A stretch of 64,000 nt of DNA, taken from Mesorhizobium sp. B2-7-2. GTDB taxonomy: Bacteria; Pseudomonadota; Alphaproteobacteria; Rhizobiales; Rhizobiaceae. Positions within the stretch are counted from its first letter, which is position 1; the number at the start of each line of letters is the position of its first letter. The stretch covers positions 124,001 to 188,000 of the forward strand of contig NZ_VFTZ01000010.1 of the NCBI RefSeq assembly GCF_006440775.1, given 5' to 3'. Under the pieces are notes generated by a model. The model was not told the DNA's origin and made no database searches. It saw only the letters and a program-made list of their open reading frames with translations. The position numbers and the translations under genes are program-made. Shown here piece after piece: positions 27,008 through 35,250 of this stretch.

Positions 27008-27980
27008 GCGCACCGGCGTTTTGAGCGGTCTTTGAGAATTCACGCCGGTACCGCACCGGCGAGGTCCTGAGCCGCGCGGCGAAATGCTGGCGCAGCGAGG
27101 TGGCGCTGCCGAAGCCGGCTTCGAAGGCCACGATGTCCATCGATTTGTCCGTCTGCTCCAGCAGCCTCTGCGCAAGTGCCACGCGCTGGTCGGCAAGCCA
27201 GTCGCCGAAACTTGTGCCTATCGACTTCTGGAAGCGGCGCGTGAAGGTGCGGCGGGTGAGGCCGGCCGCATCGGCGACGCTGTCGAGGCTGTGCGGTTCG
27301 CCGAGCGCCGCCCGCACCTGGTCGAGAGCGCGCGTGAACCGGTCGGCATTCGGTGTCGGCGCAAGCGGGCGCTCGATGAACTGCGCCTGGCCGCCCTGCC
27401 GATGCGGCGAGAGCACAACGTGGCGGGCAAGCCGAAGGGCGGCCTCCGCGCCATAGCGGGCGCGAACGATGTGCAGGCAGCAGTCGAGGCCGGCGGCGAC
27501 GCCGGCGGAGGTGACGATATCGCCATCGTCGACATAGAGCACGTCCGCATCGATCGCGATGTCGGGATGAAGCACGTGCAGCCGATCCGTATAGGCCCAG
27601 TGGGTTGTTGCCTTGCGCCCGGCCAGCAATCCGGCGCCGGCAATGGCGAAGGTGCCGAGGCACAAGCCGACGATGAGCGCGCCGCGCCGATGCGCGCGCT
27701 GCAGCGCGTCCTTGAACGGCGCGGCCAAGGGATCCTCGAGATCCTTCCAACTCGGGATGATGACGATGTCGGCCTCGTCGAGCGCCGAAAGCCCATGCGG
27801 CACGACGATGCTCAGCCCCGCATCGGTATGAATGGGTCCCTCGTCCATCGCACAGACGCGGAAGTCGAAGCGCGGCAGCCCAAGTTTGGTTCGATCGGTG
27901 CCGAACACCAGGCACGGCACGGAGAGGTGGAACGGGCTGATGCCGTCGAAGGCGACGGCGGCGATGATCGGATTCTTCAT
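26994..27980 (-). CDS. GlxA-type regulator: DJ-1/PfpI-like domain fused to AraC DNA-binding domain
   Basis: About 328 residues from the ATG at 27980 (27989 is also possible). Residues about 5-175 form the class I amidotransferase-like DJ-1/PfpI domain with GLCLGTFAIAGAGLLAGRKA, containing the Cys of the nucleophile elbow. The C-terminal 100 residues are an AraC domain with two helix-turn-helices (SVADAAGLTRRTFTRRFQKS and MDIVAFEAGFGSATSLRQHF). Such proteins act as transcription activators that sense small nitrogenous metabolites. It is divergent from the isochorismatase-family hydrolase gene at 28106, a common arrangement for a regulator and its target. Confidence 0.9.
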   Translation of the reverse strand: MKNPIIAAVAFDGISPFHLSVPCLVFGTDRTKLGLPRFDFRVCAMDEGPIHTDAGLSIVVPHGLSALDEADIVIIPSWKDLEDPLAAPFKDALQRAHRRGALIVGLCLGTFAIAGAGLLAGRKATTHWAYTDRLHVLHPDIAIDADVLYVDDGDIVTSAGVAAGLDCCLHIVRARYGAEAALRLARHVVLSPHRQGGQAQFIERPLAPTPNADRFTRALDQVRAALGEPHSLDSVADAAGLTRRTFTRRFQKSIGTSFGDWLADQRVALAQRLLEQTDKSMDIVAFEAGFGSATSLRQHFAARLRTSPVRYRREFSKTAQNAGALIGA

Positions 27981-28105
27981 GGCAAGCATCGCTCCGTTGA
28001 AGCTGAATGTCCCAATTTTTTCGGATGATGTCAATCGGGCCACTTTTTTGGCTCGAAACATCGGCCTAGCTTAGCGCCCATCAACCCGGTCGAAAGGAAA
28101 CCGCC

Positions 28106-28747
28106 ATGTCAGCACCAGCCACCCAGCCACGCCGCGCGCTTGTCGTCGTCGATGTCCAGAACGACTACAATGGCGGCAATCTCGCCATCCAGCATCCGCC
28201 ATTCACTGAGACCGTCGCCAATGTGGCGCGCGCCATGGATGCCGCCGCAGCGGCCGGCGTCAAGGTGGTCGTCGTCAAGCAGATGGCGCCCGAGACCTCG
28301 CCGATCTTCGCCAAGGGCAGCCATGGCGGCGAGCTGCATCCCGAGATCGCCAGGCGCGCACGCGACCACTATGTCGAAAAGACGCTGCCTTCGGCCTTCA
28401 CCGGCACGGATCTCGAAGCCTGGCTGCGCGCCAACGCCATCGATACGATCGCGGTCGTCGGTTACATGACCCACAATTGCGATCTGTCGACCATCATTCA
28501 CGCGGTGCATATGGGCTTTGCCGTCGAGTTCCTCTCGGATGCCAGCGGCTCGGTGCCCTATGCCAACAGCGCCGGCTACGCGTCGGCCGAGGATATACAC
28601 CGGGTGGTGAGCGTCATCTTGCAGTCGCGCTTCGCTGCGGTGCTCAAGACCGCCGAGTGGATCGATTGCCTGAAGACCGGCGCCCTGCCTGAGCGCGACA
28701 CGATCTATGCGTCCAACCAGCGGGCCCTGCAGCGGAACGCCGCGTAA
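28106..28747 (+). CDS. Isochorismatase-family cysteine hydrolase
   Basis: A 213-residue protein with the catalytic triad of the family: Asp16 in VVVDVQND, Lys92 in VEKTLPSAFTG and Cys125 in MTHNCDLSTI. The conserved cis-peptide region GYMTHNC is intact. Members hydrolyse amides such as nicotinamide, N-carbamoyl compounds or ureidoacrylate, or isochorismate. The substrate is not fixed by the visible residues, and Asn-Cys instead of Glu-Cys is a variant seen in several branches. GAAAGGAAACC upstream is the ribosome-binding site. It is followed by a strong terminator and is probably controlled by the divergent GlxA-like regulator. Confidence 0.9.
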   Translation: MSAPATQPRRALVVVDVQNDYNGGNLAIQHPPFTETVANVARAMDAAAAAGVKVVVVKQMAPETSPIFAKGSHGGELHPEIARRARDHYVEKTLPSAFTGTDLEAWLRANAIDTIAVVGYMTHNCDLSTIIHAVHMGFAVEFLSDASGSVPYANSAGYASAEDIHRVVSVILQSRFAAVLKTAEWIDCLKTGALPERDTIYASNQRALQRNAA

Positions 28748-28768
28748 CCGAAGCCGTTCAAAAGCAAG

Positions 28769-28795
28769 GGCGCCGCCAGGATGCGGCGCCTTTTT
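28769..28795 (+). terminator. Rho-independent terminator
   Basis: GGCGCCGC and GCGGCGCC arms with a 6-nt loop, followed by TTTTT. It lies 21 bp after the hydrolase stop. Confidence 0.9.
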
Positions 28796-28904
28796 CTTGG
28801 CGCCAAATATCCAGCAAGAGCGTGAGCCATTTCACGGACCCCGTTCCGGTATTTTCAGAAAGTCGCCGCGCATGTGAATAAGCGCGGATGGCTTGGGGGC
28901 TGGA

Positions 28905-29120
28905 TTGAAGGCGCGCGTTGCACAAACCTTGGTCGTCCTGACCCTCGCTGTCGGCGCGGCGCTGCTGCCGTGGCCCGCCTTAGCGCAAGTTCCGCCGCAT
29001 GCGCCAGGCACGATCTGCTTCACCCAATTCTTCTGGTGTTGGGCGCAACCGCCCGGGCCGGCCGGCTATCCCTGCGGATGCCCGTCGCAATATGGCTTCG
29101 TGCAGGGTTATCTGGGCTAG
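28905..29120 (+). CDS. Small secreted protein, Pro/Cys/aromatic-rich
   Basis: A short ORF of about 71 residues from a TTG at 28905 (another TTG at 28893 is in frame). The N-terminus is a good signal peptide (KARVAQTLVVLTLAVGAALL, cleavage after ALA). The mature peptide of about 43 residues is rich in Pro, Gly, Phe, Tyr, Trp and has four Cys residues (CFTQFFWCWAQPPGPAGYPC and one more). I do not recognise the family. It lies 15 bp upstream of the membrane protein gene below, and the two probably form a unit. Confidence 0.55.
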   Translation: MKARVAQTLVVLTLAVGAALLPWPALAQVPPHAPGTICFTQFFWCWAQPPGPAGYPCGCPSQYGFVQGYLG

Positions 29121-29135
29121 TCGTCGGGGGGCGCG

Positions 29136-30440
29136 ATGACGACATTCCACGATCCTCTTGTCTCCGGGTTGCTTGCCGACGCCAAGCTGGTTGCCGGGTA
29201 CGGCCGCTACGGCGTGTTCAAGGACAGTGCGCTCTTCGCCGCGATCGGCGACGCGGAAAAGCTCAGTGACGCGAGCGCAAGCCAGCCCGAGGTCGTCAAA
29301 CTTCAAACGGTGCTCAACGACTGCTCCAGCACCGTGCCGTTTTCAACCCTGGCTGCGCTGCGCACCGGCTGGTCGCCGGGCGACATGTCGCGCCGGACCG
29401 CGCTCGCGACCTATTTCCTCATCGCCCTGTCGGTGACGATGATGATCGTCATCGGCAAGCTGACCTATGTCTACAACAGGGGCGTCTCGATCAACGCGGA
29501 GCTGCAGGAGATCGACAACAACGATTTCAGCGCTCGGTTCGGGCAGTCGATCAGGCAGGTCTGGGCGACCAAGAAGCAATTGAGCTCGGCCGCCGCCCAG
29601 CAGGCGTCGGCGACCGATCTGACGCTTCTGAAGGACGCCTATTACAATTCCGTCGACAGCCTGCATTCGCTCGACCAGCGTTTTTCCTCGTTGCTGGTGC
29701 GGGCGCAGGGGTTCATGACGCAAGAGGCGCCATTTCCCCTCTGGGGCATGCAATGGGCCTATTGCAAGTTTTCGGCTTCCTCGGCCAAAGCGGGCACGCC
29801 GCTTGATTTTTCGAACCCCAGGCAGATGGCGATTGACCAGTTCTGCGGCCAGCAGATCGTGCTGGCGCAACAGCAGAGCGGGGCCGGGAGTAGCCAGCCG
29901 CTCAAGCAGTCGGATTTCGATTGCAGGAACAACGGCAACACTCAAGGCGGCATGCAAGTCGTCAGTTCTACCGGCATGGTCGAAGACGTGAACGCGGATT
30001 TCGACGAGGCGACACGCGATCTGCAATGCGAAGGCGTCATCACCATCACGCCGAATTCGATTTCGACGCTGACACTGCAGGCCAAGACACTCAGCGAGGT
30101 CCTCAGCCCCTATGCGCTGTGGATCCTGCCCGCGCTTTACGGCGCGCTTGGCGGCATCATGTTCCACATGCGCATGATCCTGAACCCGCTCTTACCCAAT
30201 CCGCCGCTGTCGCGGCTCATTCATCGCATCGCGCTGGGCGGGCTTGCCGGGATGATCCTCGCCTGGTTCATGGCGCCCGGAACTAAGCTCGGCGGCGAGG
30301 TGACCGGCATAGGCTTCAGCCTGTTCACCTTCGCTTTCCTGTTCGGCTTCAGCCTCGATATCTTCTTCGCCATCCTCGACCAGTTCGTCTCGATGTCGGT
30401 CGCCGGCATCAAGAAGTTCGGCTCGCCTACGGTGGCGTGA
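29136..30440 (+). CDS. Hypothetical membrane protein with large periplasmic/central domain
   Basis: A 434-residue protein of unknown family with a GGGGGG ribosome-binding site. A first membrane helix (ALATYFLIALSVTMMIVIGK, about residues 91-110) is followed by a helical domain of about 200 residues with four Cys residues (YCKFSAS, QFCGQQIV, DCRNNGN, LQCEG). Then come three C-terminal membrane helices (about 330-420), including LGGLAGMILAWFMAPGTKLG. The topology suggests a periplasmic domain held by disulfides between membrane anchors. It follows the small secreted protein gene and ends at a terminator shared with fhs. Confidence 0.7.
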   Translation: MTTFHDPLVSGLLADAKLVAGYGRYGVFKDSALFAAIGDAEKLSDASASQPEVVKLQTVLNDCSSTVPFSTLAALRTGWSPGDMSRRTALATYFLIALSVTMMIVIGKLTYVYNRGVSINAELQEIDNNDFSARFGQSIRQVWATKKQLSSAAAQQASATDLTLLKDAYYNSVDSLHSLDQRFSSLLVRAQGFMTQEAPFPLWGMQWAYCKFSASSAKAGTPLDFSNPRQMAIDQFCGQQIVLAQQQSGAGSSQPLKQSDFDCRNNGNTQGGMQVVSSTGMVEDVNADFDEATRDLQCEGVITITPNSISTLTLQAKTLSEVLSPYALWILPALYGALGGIMFHMRMILNPLLPNPPLSRLIHRIALGGLAGMILAWFMAPGTKLGGEVTGIGFSLFTFAFLFGFSLDIFFAILDQFVSMSVAGIKKFGSPTVA

Positions 30441-30457
30441 AAGCCGGCGAAGAAAAA

Positions 30458-30481
30458 GGGCGCCGCGGTGAGGCGGCGCCC
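30458..30481. terminator. Bidirectional rho-independent terminator
   Basis: GGGCGCCGC and GCGGCGCCC arms with a 6-nt loop. On the minus strand it is followed by TTTTTC; on the plus strand by a weaker TTGGTCTTT run. It serves the convergent genes ending at 30440 and 30506. Confidence 0.85.
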
Positions 30482-30505
30482 TTGGTCTTTCAGCTTGAGC
30501 GGCCT

Positions 30506-32185
30506 CTAGAACAGGCCCTCGATTTGGCCAATCTCGTTCAAGAAGATCTTCTCCGAGGACGGCGCCTTCGGCAGGCCGGGCATGGTCATGACCTCGCCGC
30601 AGATGATGACGACGAAGCCGGCGCCAGCCGAGAGCCTGACCTCGCGCACCGGAACGGTGTGGCCGGTCGGCGCGCCGCGCAGGTTCGGGTCGGTCGAGAA
30701 CGAGTACTGGGTCTTGGCCATGCAGACCGGCAGGTTGCCGTAGCCGGCCTGCTCCCAGGCATGCAGCTGGTCGCGGATCGACTTGTCGGCGATCGCCTCG
30801 TCGCCGCGGTAGATGCGCTTGACGATGGTGTTGACCTTCTCGAACAGCGGCATCTCGTCCGGATAGAGCGGCGAGAACTGCGAGGCCCCGGATTCGGCGA
30901 TCTCGACCACTTTCCTTGCGAGGTCCTCGATGCCTGCCGAGCCCTGCGCCCAGTGCTTGCACAGGATGGCCTCGGCGCCCTGCGCCTTGACGAAGTCCTT
31001 CATCGCCTGGATCTCGGTTTCGGTGTCGGTGGTGAAGTGGTTGATCGCCACCACGGCAGGCACGCCGAACTGCTTCACATTCTCGATGTGGCGGCCGAGG
31101 TTCAGGCAGCCTTTCTTGACCGCCTCGATGTTTTCCTTGCCGAGGTCTTCCTTCTTGACGCCGCCATTCATCTTCATGGCGCGCACGGTGGCGACGATGA
31201 CCGCCGCCGAGGGCTTCAGCCCCGCCTTGCGGCACTTGATGTCGAAGAATTTTTCCGCGCCGAGGTCAGCGCCGAAGCCAGCTTCGGTGACGACATAGTC
31301 GGCGAGCTTCAGCGCCGTCGTGGTGGCCACGACCGAGTTGCAGCCATGCGCGATGTTGGCGAACGGGCCGCCATGAACGAAGGCCGGGTTGTTCTCCAGC
31401 GTCTGCACCAAATTGGGCTGCATGGCGTCCTTGAGCAGCACCGCCATGGCGCCGTCGGCCTTGAGGTCGCGGGCATAGACCGGCGACTTGTCGCGGCGGT
31501 AGGCGACGATGATGTCGCCGAGGCGCTTCTCGAGGTCCTTGAGGTCGGTGGAGAGGCACAGGATCGCCATGACTTCGGAAGCCACGGTGATGTCGAAGCC
31601 GGCTTCGCGCGGATAACCGTTGGCGACGCCGCCGAGCGAGCAGATGATCTCGCGCAGCGCCCGGTCGTTCATGTCCATGACGCGGCGCCAGGCGACGCGG
31701 CGGGTATCGATGCCGAGCTCGTTGCCCCAGTAGATGTGGTTGTCGATCAGTGCCGAAAGCAGGTTATGCGCCGTCGTGATGGCATGGAAGTCGCCGGTGA
31801 AATGGAGGTTCATGTCCTCCATCGGCACCACCTGGGCGAGGCCGCCGCCGGCGGCACCGCCCTTGACGCCGAAATTCGGGCCGAGCGAGGCCTCGCGGAT
31901 GCAGACGATCGCCTTCTTGCCGATGCGATTGAGGCCATCGCCAAGGCCGACCGTGGTGGTGGTCTTGCCTTCGCCGGCCGGCGTCGGGTTGATGGCGGTG
32001 ACCAGGATCAGCTTGCCGTCCTTCCTGTCTTTCACCGACTTGATGAACTCGGCCGAGACTTTCGCCTTGTCGTGGCCATAGGGTAACAGATGCTCGTTCG
32101 GGATGCCGATCTTGGCGCCGATCTCCTGGATCGGTTTCTTCTTGGCGGCGCGCGCGATCTCGATGTCGGACTTCACTTCGGCCAT
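30506..32185 (-). CDS. fhs: Formate--tetrahydrofolate ligase
   Basis: A 559-residue enzyme that makes 10-formyl-THF from formate, THF and ATP in one-carbon metabolism. The P-loop [19 protein letters not shown] (about residues 68-86), [19 protein letters not shown], and [15 protein letters not shown] are signature blocks. The C-terminus [20 protein letters not shown] fits. The length is the usual 555-560. GAGGAAAG precedes the start. The 314-bp gap upstream contains a possible small RNA or structured leader. No serine hydroxymethyltransferase or folD gene is adjacent. Confidence 0.97.
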   Translation of the reverse strand: MAEVKSDIEIARAAKKKPIQEIGAKIGIPNEHLLPYGHDKAKVSAEFIKSVKDRKDGKLILVTAINPTPAGEGKTTTTVGLGDGLNRIGKKAIVCIREASLGPNFGVKGGAAGGGLAQVVPMEDMNLHFTGDFHAITTAHNLLSALIDNHIYWGNELGIDTRRVAWRRVMDMNDRALREIICSLGGVANGYPREAGFDITVASEVMAILCLSTDLKDLEKRLGDIIVAYRRDKSPVYARDLKADGAMAVLLKDAMQPNLVQTLENNPAFVHGGPFANIAHGCNSVVATTTALKLADYVVTEAGFGADLGAEKFFDIKCRKAGLKPSAAVIVATVRAMKMNGGVKKEDLGKENIEAVKKGCLNLGRHIENVKQFGVPAVVAINHFTTDTETEIQAMKDFVKAQGAEAILCKHWAQGSAGIEDLARKVVEIAESGASQFSPLYPDEMPLFEKVNTIVKRIYRGDEAIADKSIRDQLHAWEQAGYGNLPVCMAKTQYSFSTDPNLRGAPTGHTVPVREVRLSAGAGFVVIICGEVMTMPGLPKAPSSEKIFLNEIGQIEGLF

Positions 32186-32329
32186 GACGGCTTTCCTCTG
32201 GATTGGGCGGTGGAAGGGACGGTATTGATCATTTGTGCATGTTCGAAATGCCGCGCGGGCGCAAGGGCAAGTTCTAACCCTGTCGCGGCCGCGGCGTCAA
32301 CTTCCATGCAACTAAGTTTCCTGCAAAGA

Positions 32330-32394
32330 AAAACTGCTGTTCCCGGTCCGACCCTGTTCGGGTCTTCGGCCCCGGTCGCTTGCGGCGTATAGAA
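32330..32394 (-). ncRNA. Possible small RNA or structured leader upstream of fhs
   Basis: On the minus strand, a GACCC/GGGTC hairpin with outer CC/GG pairs is followed by GGGAACAGCAGTTTTTC. An AT-rich CTATAC lies upstream as a possible -10 element, but no convincing -35 was found. It is not SRP RNA: the conserved loop is absent. The rest of the 32186-32499 gap shows no ORF or further structure. Weak call. Confidence 0.2.
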
Positions 32395-32499
32395 GCCAGA
32401 GCCAAGACCGTTCCGCCGTCTCAAAACAGCCGCTGAATACGCGAAAAGCGACAGAGGCGACGGCGCAAATCCACCATCGCCGTGTCGTCTCGAAAGGCG

Positions 32500-33624
32500 C
32501 TATTGCGTGAGCACGTTGCTGATCTCGACCATGTTGGAGCGCACGCGCAGGATGTAGAAGCCCATCGTCGTCAGATGCGTCGGCAGGAGCCAGCCATCCT
32601 CGCGGCCGTTGGCGATGATGAAGGGCTGGATGCGCAGCGCCGAGACGAATTGCGAATCCATCGTGTCCCAAAGGCTCTGCAGGTGCTTTTCCTTGATCAC
32701 GTTCTCGAAGTCGGCCTGGGCGCCCTTCATCAAGCCGTAATAGGCGTAGAGCTGGCCATAGGCGAACCAGAAGCGGTCGTCGGCGCGGGTATCGAACCAG
32801 CCATTATTGTGGTTCTCCGCGCGCTCCTTGAGGATGGCCGAGGTCGATCCGATGTCCGACGAGATGCGGTCGATATATTGCTTCAGATTGTCGGCACGGG
32901 CGTCGAACGTCGCCTGGCAGGTGGCCAGCCGGGCGTTGAAGTTTCGCAGCTTGCGCACCGCGTCGCGATAATAGCTCGGCGTCGGCGTCTTGGGGCCGAA
33001 CGGGTTGAGGCCGAAATACCAGGTGTACTCGTCGAACTGCAGATTGCCGCGCGCATCCTGCAGGTCGGCATCGATCTGCGATGTGGTGCGCACGCGGCCG
33101 AGATTGTCGGCAAGCTCGGTCGCGGTGCGCCGCACCGCCTGGTTGATGCCGCGCTGGAAGGAGGCCTTGTTGTCCATCCAGGGCGTGTTGTCCCAATCGA
33201 TGCCGAACAGGCCGAGCTTGTAGAGGATCATCGAGGAGATCCAGGCATTCTGGTTGACGTTGAAGTCCGTCAAATCGGCGGCAACCTGGGCGATCGCCGA
33301 GTTGCCGCATGTCTTGGCCGTATCGGTGCCGCTGCCGGCCGAAACCTGCTCGCCCGCCGACACGTTCCGCTTCTCGAACGTGTAGGTGTCGGGATAGTTC
33401 GGGTCGAAATTGTTCCACCATTGCGTGGCGTAGAAGAAATTGGCGTAGAGGCCGATCAACACCAGAATGGCAAGGCCGACCACCGCCTTCAGGATCCAGC
33501 CGCGCTGGCCGTACCAGCGGCCAACCCACATGAACGGCCACAGGATGAGGCCGATGACGAAGCCGATGCCGCGGCCGATCCATTGAAAAATCTGGGTGAC
33601 GAAGTTCACGATCGGATCAAGCAT
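32500..33624 (-). CDS. DUF2333-like inner membrane protein, last gene of a five-gene unknown cluster
   Basis: The start at 33624 is preferred (AGGGG upstream; the ATG at 33645 has none). The 374-residue product has an N-terminal double hydrophobic stretch (IGFVIGLILWPFMWVGRWYG, then AVVGLAILVLIGLYANFFYA) and a long periplasmic-looking helical domain. WYFGLNPFGPKTPTPSYYRDA, a Trp/Tyr-rich WFAYGQLYAYYGLMK segment and LPTHLTTMGFYILRVRSNM match my memory of DUF2333 family proteins. Their function is unknown. It ends a same-strand run with the AAA+ ATPase and coiled-coil genes, so it may be the membrane anchor of that system. A palindromic repeat separates it from the gene upstream. Confidence 0.75.
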   Translation of the reverse strand: MLDPIVNFVTQIFQWIGRGIGFVIGLILWPFMWVGRWYGQRGWILKAVVGLAILVLIGLYANFFYATQWWNNFDPNYPDTYTFEKRNVSAGEQVSAGSGTDTAKTCGNSAIAQVAADLTDFNVNQNAWISSMILYKLGLFGIDWDNTPWMDNKASFQRGINQAVRRTATELADNLGRVRTTSQIDADLQDARGNLQFDEYTWYFGLNPFGPKTPTPSYYRDAVRKLRNFNARLATCQATFDARADNLKQYIDRISSDIGSTSAILKERAENHNNGWFDTRADDRFWFAYGQLYAYYGLMKGAQADFENVIKEKHLQSLWDTMDSQFVSALRIQPFIIANGREDGWLLPTHLTTMGFYILRVRSNMVEISNVLTQ

Positions 33625-33637
33625 GGCTTTGGCACCC

Positions 33638-33730
33638 CTTAGCATGATGCCAAAAAGTTGCAGACTTTTTGGATAACATCATGCGCCAACACAATAAATT
33701 AGAACGAAATGACGGTTCATTTCGTTCTAG
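33638..33730. repeat. CTAG-ending palindromic intergenic repeat, copy 2
   Basis: Two hairpins: GCATGATGCCAAAAAGT against ACTTTTTGGATAACATCATGC-like sequence, then AGAACGAAATGA against TCATTTCGTTCT, ending CTAG. The final CTAG gives the TAG stop codon of the gene at 33727-35031. Same layout as the elements at 11191 and 39766, but diverged in sequence. Confidence 0.65.
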
Positions 33731-35031
33731 TCAATCAGGCCGTAAAGGCGCGCGCGGAACGCCGCCTTGTCCTTCAAATATGTGGTTTTCAGAACGTCCA
33801 CAACATGGCTTCGCCAGGCGTCGCTGAAGCCGTCATAATCCTTGTAGAAGCCGGGCTTGTTGAAGACGTAGCGCGAAACGAAGTCCTGCGGCACGAAATC
33901 CGAGATCAGCTGGTTGGTCAGCCAGGCATCGGGATGATCGGGCTTGGCGCGCACGACCAGGAAGCGCTGGCGCGGCGGCACATCCTCGATCTTGAGATGG
34001 CCGAGCTGGGCGATCTCGCGCTTGGCGGCGTTGAGGAACGGGAAATTGCCGTCGCTGGCGATCAGGTCGGCATGGCCAAGGATCCAGGTCTGCAGCCAGA
34101 CCTTGTCGACATCGGTCAGATTGCGGTTGGGCTCGGCATCGCGGATCAGCGCCCGCACGACCATTTCGGCGCGGTGCTCGAGATAACCGGAAGCCTCGAT
34201 CCAGGAGGCGCGCGGCAGGTCGAGGCGGCCGGTGGCGGCCAGGAAGCCGAACACCTTGTCGGCGTCGTTGATCGACAGATAGCTCACCTGCCAGGGCCGC
34301 GAGCGGCGGAAGCCGGGAGCGGCCGGATCGCTGATCACCGTCATCATATCGGGGTCGACGAAGACATAGAGGCCGCCGAAATGGCTTGTCCAGTAGGCGT
34401 TGTGGCGGAAGATAACCTGGTCCGGCACCAGCGCGTTCTCGCGGATGTCGCCGCAGACCTTGGCAAGGTCGACCATGCGCTCAAGCATGGCGTCGTCGCG
34501 CCAGGCGTCAGGCTCCTGCCTCAGCCGGTCGACGAGCTTGCCGAGCTCAGCCGCCTTGCCGAGCACATCTTCGGCCGACAACACCTTGAACTCGACCTGG
34601 TTGATCGACAGCAGGTCCTCGATGTCGTTGACCTTCGGGACCGAGTCCTCGATCTCGCCGTAGATGACGTCCTTGATGGTCAGCGCGTCGATCGCGCGCT
34701 GGTTCTTTGACATGAACTCGAACATCAGCTGCGAGGTGTTGGAGAAGGCGGTGTGGACCACCGGCAGGTCGATCTGCGACGGCGTCAGGATGATGAAGCG
34801 GCGGTTGACCTCATTGGGGTCGAGATAGTCGTAGTCGCCGCATTCCTCGGCGATCTCGGGCGAGAAGCCGGTGCGGTCGATCTGGAAGCTCTCAAGCTTG
34901 GTGGGCTTGAGGCCGAAAGCGGCAAGTGCCTTGTTGTAGCGCTGGATGAGGTGCGGCTCGTCGATGGCGAGCAAGCGGCCGTAGATCAGCTCGTTGTCGC
35001 GCAGAAGGTCGGGCTTTTTTATTGCGCTCAT
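33727..35031 (-). CDS. Uncharacterised protein of the AAA+/DUF2333 cluster (possibly DUF6638)
   Basis: A 434-residue soluble protein without signal peptide or membrane segment. The start at 35031 lies directly behind a repeat element whose GGGGAGAAGGGAAG forms the ribosome-binding site. Recurring features are acidic and aromatic blocks (CGDYDYLDPNEVNRRFIILT, FVDPDMMTVISDP, VWLQTWILGHADLIASDGNF). I see no catalytic motif. I recall a rhizobial family called DUF6638 of similar size in the same setting, but cannot confirm it. Gene order ties it to the ATPase gene upstream (219 bp) and the membrane protein downstream. The stop codon TAG is supplied by a repeat. Confidence 0.7.
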   Translation of the reverse strand: MSAIKKPDLLRDNELIYGRLLAIDEPHLIQRYNKALAAFGLKPTKLESFQIDRTGFSPEIAEECGDYDYLDPNEVNRRFIILTPSQIDLPVVHTAFSNTSQLMFEFMSKNQRAIDALTIKDVIYGEIEDSVPKVNDIEDLLSINQVEFKVLSAEDVLGKAAELGKLVDRLRQEPDAWRDDAMLERMVDLAKVCGDIRENALVPDQVIFRHNAYWTSHFGGLYVFVDPDMMTVISDPAAPGFRRSRPWQVSYLSINDADKVFGFLAATGRLDLPRASWIEASGYLEHRAEMVVRALIRDAEPNRNLTDVDKVWLQTWILGHADLIASDGNFPFLNAAKREIAQLGHLKIEDVPPRQRFLVVRAKPDHPDAWLTNQLISDFVPQDFVSRYVFNKPGFYKDYDGFSDAWRSHVVDVLKTTYLKDKAAFRARLYGLID

Positions 35032-35033
35032 CT

Positions 35034-35241
35034 TCCCTTCTCCCCGTTCACGGGGAGAAGGTGCCCGAAGGGCGGATGAGGGGCGCGAACTCTCCTTCTC
35101 CCCTTGTGGGAGAAGGTGGCCGCGAAGCGGCCGGATGAGGGGTGCTCCAGGGAATGCCAGCGTCTCACTCCGCTGGAACACCCCTCATCCGTCTCGGCGC
35201 TTGCGCGCCGATCCACCTTCTCCCACAAGGGGAGAAGGGGA
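35034..35241. repeat. Compound palindromic repeat of the CCCTTCTCCCC...CCCCTCATCCG type, three modules
   Basis: Contains module CTTCTCCCCgttcacGGGGAGAAG, then two oppositely oriented modules with CCTTGTGGGAGAAGGTGG, GGATGAGGGGTG and GCGCTTGCGCGC loops, meeting at a GTGCTCCAG/CTGGAACAC centre. The same family recurs at 57337-57493. Such elements are common in rhizobial intergenic regions. The left end forms the ribosome-binding site of the gene starting at 35031. Confidence 0.85.
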
Positions 35242-35250
35242 AGGCGCGCT

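Noticed and set aside
30437..32086. 549-codon plus-strand open frame
   Set aside because: Antisense to fhs, whose protein is unambiguous.
32330..32394. SRP (4.5S) RNA
   Set aside because: The GGAA-tetraloop region of SRP RNA (GGUCCGGAAGGAAGCAG-like) is not present; only a superficial similarity.
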